Assembly: GCA_036725605.1 (NCBI GenBank)
Contig: DAIMDW010000026.1
Span: 38,020-102,019 of the forward strand
Reading direction: 5' to 3'
Source of the DNA: CALBTQ01 sp036725605
GTDB lineage: Bacteria > Lernaellota > Lernaellaia > Lernaellales > Lernaellaceae
DNA: 64,000 bases
The notes under the pieces are model-generated. The model made no database searches. It was not told the origin of the DNA and saw nothing but the letters and a program-made list of their open reading frames with translations. The position numbers were made by a program, and so were the translations under genes. Numbering within the stretch: position 1 is the first letter of the stretch; each line of letters starts with the position of its first letter. Shown here one piece after another: positions 31,396-38,841 of this stretch.

Positions 31396-32861
31396 CGTTG
31401 TTCGGAAACGACGCGCAGTTGCACGACCGCCTCGCCGGCCAGGCCGGCTCGTTCACCGAGGCGCTTGCGCAACTGGCCGCCGCCGATGAAGTTCACGTGC
31501 CGGTGCGTCGGGCCAATGCATTTCATCTGGCAGCGATCATCGATATGGCCTGCCGCCGGCGCGGCGTCGACTACGACATCGAACCGTTCGATCCGCATCC
31601 GGCGACCACGCTGGCGCAGCGCTTCGCCGATCATCTGGTCTGGCTGCGCAACCAGGGACGCCGCTGCCGCGTCAAGCTGATCGAAGACGACATGCTGCTC
31701 ATGCCGCTGCTCGAGCACGTCAGCGAGCGCGCCGTCACCGGCAACGAAACCGACCTGCTGCGGCTGCTGGGCATCCTGTGCGACACCGCGCTGATCGGGC
31801 CGCACTGGTTCGTCTTCGAGGTGATCAACCGCTGCAACGCGCGCTGCCATTACTGCAACATCCACGCGCCCTGCCGCCAGCCGGGCCGCGATTTTCTGGA
31901 CACCGTGCTGCCTTTCAAGCAGTTCACCGCGACCGTCGACGAACTGGCCCGCCTGGGCGCCGACGGCGTGACCGTGCTGGCCAACGGCGAACCGATGCTG
32001 CACCCGGATTTCGTGCGGATGATCGTCTATGCGCGCCAGAAGGGATTGCGCGTCAACTTCTTCACCAACGGTCTGTTGCTCGACGAAGAAGCGGCGCAGG
32101 CGATCGTCGCGGCCGGCCCCGAGGAGATGTTCTGCACCGTCAGCGCGGCGACGAGCGAAACCTACTCGCGGTTGCACCACGCCGTCGGCGAAGTCGAGTG
32201 GCGCGAGCTGATGGACAACCTGCGGCGCTTTTTCGCGCTGCGCGAAGCGGCCGACACGCCGCACCCCGAAGCGTGGATGGTCAACGTTATCTGCCGCACC
32301 AACGCCTACGAACTGCTGGCGATGGCCGACCTCGCCGCCGAGCTGGGCTTCGACGGCCTGCGCCCGCAACTGCTGCGCGTCGACGAATACAACCGCGGCC
32401 TGGCGCTGACCGACCACGACGTCGCCTGGCTGCAGGCGAGCCTGCCCAACCTCATTCAGCGTTGCCGCGACCTGGAGCTGAAACTGTGGGACGCCTACCC
32501 GCATCAGGTGCAGCACAGCGACAAGAATCCCGACGAATGGTCGGGCGACGAGTTCGTCGACCACGGGTGTTTCATCGGCTGGGCGCTGGGGCTGGCCAAA
32601 TCCAACGGCGATCTGTCGTTCTGCTGCACGGTCAAACCGGTGGCGAATCTGAGCGAAGGGCCCTTCGGCCAACTGTGGACCGGCGGGCTGTATCATCAGG
32701 CGCGGCTGGCGGCGAAGGATCTGCGCCGCGCGGGCACGCTGCTGATGCGCGACGGCAAGCCGCTGTACACCGACTATTGCCACCATTGCGACAACCACGA
32801 CATCAACCGCCGGCTGCACGAGCAGATGACGGCTTACGACCTGTGGCGTTATCTGGATTGA
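31386..32861 (+). CDS. Radical SAM protein 4 of the exporter operon
   Basis: 491 residues. The N-terminal 145-residue extension ends in DLLRLLGILCDTALIGPH, and CNARCHYC has its first cysteine at residue 150, exactly as in protein 3. LANGEPMLHPDF is the Gly-Glu core motif. The C-terminal cysteines are GCFIGW, SFCCTVK and CHHCDNHD. ATG 31386 lies inside the end of the preceding gene; the frame is open further upstream, but homology to protein 3 begins here. It ends the operon: its TGA is directly followed by the stop of the convergent glycosyltransferase gene. Confidence 0.85.
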   Translation: MAVTLFGNDAQLHDRLAGQAGSFTEALAQLAAADEVHVPVRRANAFHLAAIIDMACRRRGVDYDIEPFDPHPATTLAQRFADHLVWLRNQGRRCRVKLIEDDMLLMPLLEHVSERAVTGNETDLLRLLGILCDTALIGPHWFVFEVINRCNARCHYCNIHAPCRQPGRDFLDTVLPFKQFTATVDELARLGADGVTVLANGEPMLHPDFVRMIVYARQKGLRVNFFTNGLLLDEEAAQAIVAAGPEEMFCTVSAATSETYSRLHHAVGEVEWRELMDNLRRFFALREAADTPHPEAWMVNVICRTNAYELLAMADLAAELGFDGLRPQLLRVDEYNRGLALTDHDVAWLQASLPNLIQRCRDLELKLWDAYPHQVQHSDKNPDEWSGDEFVDHGCFIGWALGLAKSNGDLSFCCTVKPVANLSEGPFGQLWTGGLYHQARLAAKDLRRAGTLLMRDGKPLYTDYCHHCDNHDINRRLHEQMTAYDLWRYLD

Positions 32862-33917
32862 TCAGCGCGGCAGGTTCGTCACCGCGAAAAAGATGTCTTC
32901 CCAGCGGCGGCCCATGAGTTCGTCGTTGAACTTTTCCTCGACCGCCCGCCGCGCCGCGTGGCCCATCGCGACGGCGCGCGCCGGATCGGCCAACAACTCG
33001 CGCAGCGCGCGCGCCAGATCGGCCGCGTCGCCGGGCGTGTAGAAGATCCCCGTTTCCCCGTCGCGCAGGTAATCGGTCAGGCCGATGATCCGGCTGGCGA
33101 CCACCGCCTTGCCCGTCGCCATCGACAGCAGCAGCGACAACTGGCCGAGGCTCTGCTCGCGCTCGGGCAGCGGCAGCACGATCGCCCGCGCCTGCATGAT
33201 GCGCGTCCGCAGTTCGTCGACCGGCAGATAGTCGATCAGCTCGACGCCCGGCGGCAACTCGACGTTCTCGCGCTCGGCGGCGGGCAGATCGGCGCGGCCG
33301 ACGATCCGCAACGGCGGCGCGTTCTCGATCGTCGCGTAAGCGCGCAACAGCGTCGCCCAATCGCGGAACGCGCGCCCGTGTTTACCCAACGCCAGCAGCG
33401 GCCCGTCGCGACCGGCATCCTCGTTCGCCGGCAGCGTGGGCACGCCGATGCCCAAGGGCACGAACGTGCGGCGCTCGCGCAGAAACGGCAAATAGGCGTC
33501 GTAGTATGTTTCCTGTGCGCGCGAGGCGTAGATCACGTGATCGATGCGCCGCGCGCCGAAACGCACCAGGCGCAATTTCATCCCGCTTTTGGCGCGACCG
33601 AACGATTCGACATCGAAAACGATCAGCCTGGTCTTCATCCAGAAACACAGCCGCAGCAGCGCGGCGAAAGGCAGGCCGCTTTGCGACGAGAAGGCGATCA
33701 CCGCGTCGTAAAACGGCGCGCGCAACAGGGCGAGCAGCGGTTGCAGCAGATAGAAGCGCAGCCGATTTTTTTCCCAGCGGGTAAACGCGCCCAGCGAGAA
33801 CGTGCCGAAAAATTTAACGCGCGGCCGGCTGCGCCAATGCGCGAAAAATGCGTATTCGCCGGTCGCGCGATGCGTGCGCGGCCAGTTGGCGAGAAACAGA
33901 ATGTCAGGCCTGCGCAT
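32862..33917 (-). CDS. GT4-type glycosyltransferase
   Basis: A 351-residue GT-B enzyme. The N-terminal half has a Rossmann-like start (RPDILFLANWPRTHRATGEY). The C-terminal half has the donor-binding region REQSLGQLSLLLSMATGKAVVASRIIGLTDYLRDGETG, a variant of the GT4 signature. It probably adds a sugar from a nucleotide donor to the lipid-linked glycan. Start choice: ATG 33917 has AGGAGG 12 bases upstream; ATG 33941 would add eight basic residues. Either overlaps the preceding gene. It is the last gene of the long minus-strand polysaccharide run. Confidence 0.82.
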   Translation of the reverse strand: MRRPDILFLANWPRTHRATGEYAFFAHWRSRPRVKFFGTFSLGAFTRWEKNRLRFYLLQPLLALLRAPFYDAVIAFSSQSGLPFAALLRLCFWMKTRLIVFDVESFGRAKSGMKLRLVRFGARRIDHVIYASRAQETYYDAYLPFLRERRTFVPLGIGVPTLPANEDAGRDGPLLALGKHGRAFRDWATLLRAYATIENAPPLRIVGRADLPAAERENVELPPGVELIDYLPVDELRTRIMQARAIVLPLPEREQSLGQLSLLLSMATGKAVVASRIIGLTDYLRDGETGIFYTPGDAADLARALRELLADPARAVAMGHAARRAVEEKFNDELMGRRWEDIFFAVTNLPR

Positions 33918-35430
33918 TATCCGGCGACGCCTCCTGTTCATCGCGAACGAGGTTGTAGATGATCACACTGAACGCAAAAGGCAAAATCGAAGTGTACGGC
34001 TCCTCCATGAAGTATTCATGAAAGTACCAATACACCGACATCGACAGCAGAAGCATCGACAAGCCCAGCGCCATCGTGCGCACGAATTCGTCCTTCGTAT
34101 GACGGTAGGCGTAGCTGAGATTGCGAAACGCCGTGTAGAGCAGGAAGAGGAAAATCGGGATCGAAAAAATGCCCTGCTCGGCCAGCATGCGTCCGTACTC
34201 GTTGTGCACCGGCACCGACTCGGGCATGTTGCGCTGCGCGGCGATGTCCCAGCGCACCTGTCGCCAGGGCACCGGATATTTCTGCATGAACTCCCACGAG
34301 CGACTTTCGTACGTGCCCACGCCGATGCCCAGCAGCGGATTTTCCGTGAATGCACCCAGAGCGTTCCACAAGAAGTACAGCCGGTCTTTGTAGACTTCGT
34401 CGTCCTCTTCGCCGAAACGCTTGCCCAGCGCGTATTTGACGTCGGCGGGGATGATCAACGCCACCGTACCCACGAGAATGCCGAGCACGAGCAAACCCGC
34501 GACGCTGCCCATCAGCGCTTGCCGGCGGCGGGCGAAGAAATTGTAGAACACCACGAAAACCAGGCTCAGCGCGATGGCGATGCGCGTGAGGCTGACGAAA
34601 ATGCCGAAGACGAACGGCGCCAGCAGCATCAGCCAGGTGCGACGGTGGAAGATCGTGCGCGACATAAAGCCGGCCACCATGATCGCCAAGGGCAGCATGA
34701 GGAACATCGCGTAGCGCGGGCCGATCTGGAACGTCCCCGACGCGCGCCGCACGCCGCCGACCGAATAGGCGTCGACGATCGGCAGGCCGAAGGTGTGGAA
34801 GTAGTAAGCCGGGAAAAATTTGATCGACACGAAGGTCTGCAACATGCCCAGAATCGCCTGCGCCACGCCCCAAGCCAGCAGGATCATAAACAAGACGCGC
34901 AATTGTTCCTTGGTCCGCACGCTGACGATCAGCACCCAGCCCATCGCGATGGCCAGCAGAAAATACTTGGTGCCCAGGTACGACAATTCCACATCGCTGG
35001 AGTTGACCAGGCTCAACGCGCAACTGACCAGGTACAAGCCGAGGGCGAAGTAAACCCGGTTGAAGCGCAGCGGCTCGCGCGCCAGCACGATCTTGACCGT
35101 GTGGTACGCCACCGCGATCAGGGTCAACACGGTGATCACCCGCAAGCTGCGGCCCAGCAGGTTGAGCCAATACAGCGGCACCAGCAGCAAGAGCGTGTAG
35201 GAAAGCAGAATCGGTTTGCGCAACAGGAAGAGCACGGCGAACAACACGACCACCGCGCCGATCGCGTAGTAGGGCGACTTGGCGACGAACAGATACACCA
35301 ACGCCAGCGCGGCCGCGAAAATCAACACCGCCTCGAATGTGCCGCGCGGCGTCGCCGCCATCGATTCGCCGACCCGCTGCAGGCCGCGATCGATCAACGG
35401 TTTGCCGCTATCGCTTGATCCGTTGCTCAT
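33904..35430 (-). CDS. O-antigen ligase/polymerase family membrane protein 1
   Basis: A 508-residue polytopic protein with about twelve helices and the Wzy_C/WaaL periplasmic loop ending VPVHNEYGRMLAEQG, where the His is the usual catalytic residue. It either polymerises repeat units or ligates glycan to lipid A or another acceptor. ATG 35430 overlaps the stop of the upstream gene (ATGA); the longer frame from 35466 is not used. A second member of the family lies at 45.4 kb in the same locus. Confidence 0.85.
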   Translation of the reverse strand: MSNGSSDSGKPLIDRGLQRVGESMAATPRGTFEAVLIFAAALALVYLFVAKSPYYAIGAVVVLFAVLFLLRKPILLSYTLLLLVPLYWLNLLGRSLRVITVLTLIAVAYHTVKIVLAREPLRFNRVYFALGLYLVSCALSLVNSSDVELSYLGTKYFLLAIAMGWVLIVSVRTKEQLRVLFMILLAWGVAQAILGMLQTFVSIKFFPAYYFHTFGLPIVDAYSVGGVRRASGTFQIGPRYAMFLMLPLAIMVAGFMSRTIFHRRTWLMLLAPFVFGIFVSLTRIAIALSLVFVVFYNFFARRRQALMGSVAGLLVLGILVGTVALIIPADVKYALGKRFGEEDDEVYKDRLYFLWNALGAFTENPLLGIGVGTYESRSWEFMQKYPVPWRQVRWDIAAQRNMPESVPVHNEYGRMLAEQGIFSIPIFLFLLYTAFRNLSYAYRHTKDEFVRTMALGLSMLLLSMSVYWYFHEYFMEEPYTSILPFAFSVIIYNLVRDEQEASPDNAQA

Positions 35431-37760
35431 TTGATCAGTGTATCCCGAATTTCCCGCGGAGCCCATCCGGCGGCCGGCGCATCGTCACGCACCGCGATGA
35501 TCGTCCCCGCGTCGCCGTGACCGAGCCGATCGACCACCGCCGCCGGCAACCCCGCCAAAACCCTGGCCCAACGACGCCGCGCAAATTTGCCCAGCCACTC
35601 GCCGAACGGTCCGACCGCCAGGCGATTGTCCAGACTCTCCAGCCACGACGTCGCGGACGAACAATCGTACGCCGCCACCGGCCGCCAACCGCACGTGCGC
35701 AACAACGCGCTCAGATGCGCGCGCGTGTACAGCACGTAATGCCGCGGCTGATCCCAGTGCGCCCAATGCGGCCCGGCCAGACGCGCCGCCCACCCGTCGC
35801 GGTAGACCGTCTGCATGACAAGCACGCCGCCGGGCGCCAGCAAGCCGCGCGCCGCGCGCAACAACGCGGCCGGATCCGGCTGATGTTCGATGATCGTGCG
35901 CAGCGCAATCGCGTCGAAAGGCCCGGTCAAGTGCGCCGCCTGTTCAGGCAACGCGCCGGTGATCACCGTCAGGCCGCGTCGCCGCGCCGCTTCCGCCGTT
36001 GCCGGATGCGGCTCCAGGCCGAATGCCCGCCAGCCGAGCACGGTCATCTCTTGCAGAAAATCGCCCGCGCCGCAACCGACGTCCAACACCTTGCGCCCAT
36101 TGCCCGGCACGGCCAACGGGTGAACGCGCCCGCGTCGCACCCAGGCGCACCAACGCGCCGGCCATAACGCGAGAGTGCGCCGCCAGCCGATTTCACGCGG
36201 GCCCGGACGATTCGCCGCCACCCAGTTCAGCCAATCGCGCCGCCGTCGTTGAGCGCGCTCGCCGCCGGACGCCGGCTTTGCTTCACGCCGGCGCACCGCG
36301 TAATCGTCCGGATAATACGCGCCGATCGCCGCCGGCGGCACACGTGGATCCTGCCGCACCAAACCGCAACTGGCGCAGCGCCGTAGCGGGAACAATCCGG
36401 GCTTGCCGCTCAGTCGATCCGGTACGCGGTAGATCGTCGCGCCCGCCGGATCGCCGCACAGCGGGCAGGGCGACGCTTCGCGCGGAATCTCGTCGTCGCC
36501 GGTTTCGCCGGCCAGTTCCTCGCGTTCGAGCATGCGCCGGTCGAAAAACAATTTGACCAGCAAGGCCAGCGCCTGCGCGCCGCGCACCAAAAAACGCGCC
36601 CAGATCGCGCCGAACACGCCCCACCAGTAAATGAAAAACGGCAGCAGCGCGATCACGCCGATCGAGCGCGCCGCGGCGGCCACGTAATAGGTGCGTTGGA
36701 AACGATCCTGGCTGATGTAGTACGTTTCCAAATAAATAAGTATTACCGCCGCCAGCGTCGACCAGAACATCCAGATCGCGTAGGGAATCGCCTCCGGATA
36801 CTTGGGGAACAGCCAGCGCATCACCGGCGCGAAGATCAGCGAGCCGACAATGCCGATGGCCGCCAATCCCGCGACCAGCGGCACGATGCGCGAAAGGAAT
36901 CGCCCGGCCACCGCCGCGCCGGACACGCGCACCACGCGCGGAAACAGCAGCTTGTTGAGGAATACGCCGAGGTTGCGGATCGGATCGGTCAGCCGGTAGG
37001 CGAGTTCGTAGGCGGCGATCGCCTCCAGGCCGAGCATGCCCGCGACGATGATGCGGTCCAGTTGCGCGCTGGTGCCGCCGACGAGGCCGACCAGGCTTAG
37101 GTTCCAGCCGAAGCTGTGGAATTCGTCGTCGACCTTGTCGTTGGTCAGGAACCTCCAGCGGATCAGCCCGACCGCCGCCAGGTGGCCCATCGCGCGCGCG
37201 CCCATGTTCGCGGCCAGGATCGCGATCAGCGGCCAGCCCAGCACCAGCATGACGATTGTCGACGTGGCGACGGCGGCTTGAATGACGCCGTGCACCGCCA
37301 CGTAGACGCCGATACGTTGTTTGCCGAACAACACGCCGCGGAAGTCGTCCATCGCGTAGACGAAGGGGAACAACACCGACGACGCCAACGCCCCGCCGGC
37401 CAGCATCGTGCGGCCGGAGAACAAAAAGACCAGCGCGATCACGAGCATCAGCGCGCTGCCGACCGCCCCGGCCGTCAAGCGCCGCCGCATGCCGACCATG
37501 AACGCGCCGTCGAAGCCGCGCGCCGACGAGCGTTGAATCGCCTGCCCCACGCCGGGCAAGGTGACCATCGTCAACCACGAGGCGATCGAGACAATCAGCG
37601 CGTACCCGCCGTAGACTTCCTTCGCCGCGAGGTTGGTGAAACACCAGGTCGTGGCCAAACCGGTGAGCAGCATGATGAACTGGTCGACGAACAGCAGCGA
37701 ATATCCGGATAGATAATAATCCAGATCGAAGTTCAGCCGTTTCGCGACGCGGCGGATCAT
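35427..37760 (-). CDS. Polysaccharide flippase fused to a zinc-ribbon SAM methyltransferase
   Basis: A 777-residue two-part protein. Residues about 1-425 form a Wzx/PST-type flippase of around twelve helices (LLFVDQFIMLLTG, GGTSAQLDRIIVAGMLG). A short linker leads to a Zn-ribbon-like CPLCG ... CASCG (near residues 431-455), a region typical of the N-terminus of some type-11/13 methyltransferases. A SAM methyltransferase follows with motif I VLDVGCGAGDF at about residue 558 and later ALRTIIEHQPDP. The frame shows no stop or frameshift between the parts. The methyltransferase may modify or cap the chain handled by the flippase. Confidence 0.86.
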   Translation of the reverse strand: MIRRVAKRLNFDLDYYLSGYSLLFVDQFIMLLTGLATTWCFTNLAAKEVYGGYALIVSIASWLTMVTLPGVGQAIQRSSARGFDGAFMVGMRRRLTAGAVGSALMLVIALVFLFSGRTMLAGGALASSVLFPFVYAMDDFRGVLFGKQRIGVYVAVHGVIQAAVATSTIVMLVLGWPLIAILAANMGARAMGHLAAVGLIRWRFLTNDKVDDEFHSFGWNLSLVGLVGGTSAQLDRIIVAGMLGLEAIAAYELAYRLTDPIRNLGVFLNKLLFPRVVRVSGAAVAGRFLSRIVPLVAGLAAIGIVGSLIFAPVMRWLFPKYPEAIPYAIWMFWSTLAAVILIYLETYYISQDRFQRTYYVAAAARSIGVIALLPFFIYWWGVFGAIWARFLVRGAQALALLVKLFFDRRMLEREELAGETGDDEIPREASPCPLCGDPAGATIYRVPDRLSGKPGLFPLRRCASCGLVRQDPRVPPAAIGAYYPDDYAVRRREAKPASGGERAQRRRRDWLNWVAANRPGPREIGWRRTLALWPARWCAWVRRGRVHPLAVPGNGRKVLDVGCGAGDFLQEMTVLGWRAFGLEPHPATAEAARRRGLTVITGALPEQAAHLTGPFDAIALRTIIEHQPDPAALLRAARGLLAPGGVLVMQTVYRDGWAARLAGPHWAHWDQPRHYVLYTRAHLSALLRTCGWRPVAAYDCSSATSWLESLDNRLAVGPFGEWLGKFARRRWARVLAGLPAAVVDRLGHGDAGTIIAVRDDAPAAGWAPREIRDTLIK

Positions 37761-38839
37761 GGCCGCACCTCGCGCCAGACGTTTTCCAGCGCCGTCGCCA
37801 AATGGGCGATGTCGTGATGCGCGCGCACGTGCGCCGCCGCGTTGACGCCCAAGCGCGCAATCAGTTTTTCATCCCGCGCCAGACGGTCGAGCGCCGCGGC
37901 CAGCGTCGGCACGTCGCCCGGCGGCACGAGCAGACAGTTCTCGCCGTCGATCAGCCCGTAGCCGTCGGCGACCGCCCGCGTGCGCGACACGATCACCGCC
38001 TTGCCCGCGGCCATCGCCTGCAGGAGGCTGATCGTTGCGCCGCTGTAGTTGTTATCGCGCACCGGCAGCACGACGAACCGCGCGCGCAACAAGCGTTCGC
38101 GCAACGCGACGATCGGCTCGGGAGGCAACGCGAGAACGTTGCGCGGCCGCGCCAATCCGCGCAGCAGGTCGGGGTTGGTCACCAGTTCCAGCGTGCCGTC
38201 GTAACCGGCCGCGGCGGCGAAGAAGGTCGGCCAGTCGCGGCGATGGTCGATGCCGAAGGCCAGCGGCGGTCCGTCGGTCGTCGCGTCGCCGGCGAAAAAA
38301 TCCGTCTGCACGCCGAAGGGGATGAAGCGCACTTTATCCGGCGCGAGACCGAACAACCTGATCAACGCCTCGCGTTCGTCGGGCGCGTAGACGATCACCG
38401 CGGCCGCTTCGCGCAACAGGCGACGGTACAGGCCGTACACCGCGCCGACCGGTTCGCCGAAGGTTTCGGCCAGGCCGATCGACGAGTAGATCACCGGCGT
38501 GCGAAGCAGACCGAACGCGCGCAAGAGCAGCACGGGCATGCCGCTACTGTCGGCGGTGGCGAAGATCAGATCCGCGCGGCGCAGTCGGGCGCGCAGGCGC
38601 AATGCCTGTTTGAGATGAAAGCCGGTGCGCCGGCCGCCGTGCGAGAGTGCGTCGTTGAGCAACCGGTAGGCGCGGGCGTTCCACGACGGCGCGAAACCGT
38701 CGTCGCTGGTTTCGATCGACCAGCCGCGCTCGCGCAGCGTGCGCAGGCCGTAGAGCAGTTCGTCGGGACACCGCCCCTGCTCGGCCTCCGCCAACAGGGC
38801 GGCGCGCGGACGGTTGAAGAGCATCAACACGTGCGACAC
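37757..38839 (-). CDS. GT4-type glycosyltransferase
   Basis: A 360-residue GT-B glycosyltransferase. The N-terminus is VSHVLMLFNRPR and the C-terminal half contains YSGATISLLQAMAAGKAVIVSRTRAVADGYGLIDGENC, a GT4 donor site. The GTG start at 38839 is supported by GGAGGG nine bases upstream and lies two bases after the stop of the previous gene; the open frame continues upstream without homology. The 3' end overlaps the flippase gene by four bases. Confidence 0.84.
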   Translation of the reverse strand: MSHVLMLFNRPRAALLAEAEQGRCPDELLYGLRTLRERGWSIETSDDGFAPSWNARAYRLLNDALSHGGRRTGFHLKQALRLRARLRRADLIFATADSSGMPVLLLRAFGLLRTPVIYSSIGLAETFGEPVGAVYGLYRRLLREAAAVIVYAPDEREALIRLFGLAPDKVRFIPFGVQTDFFAGDATTDGPPLAFGIDHRRDWPTFFAAAAGYDGTLELVTNPDLLRGLARPRNVLALPPEPIVALRERLLRARFVVLPVRDNNYSGATISLLQAMAAGKAVIVSRTRAVADGYGLIDGENCLLVPPGDVPTLAAALDRLARDEKLIARLGVNAAAHVRAHHDIAHLATALENVWREVRP

Positions 38840-38841
38840 GG

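Noticed and set aside
25508..32861. RiPP (modified peptide) biosynthesis cluster
   Set aside because: There are several radical SAM/SPASM-like proteins and an ABC transporter, but no precursor peptide ORF or peptidase, and the transporter is of the Wzm/Wzt polysaccharide class.
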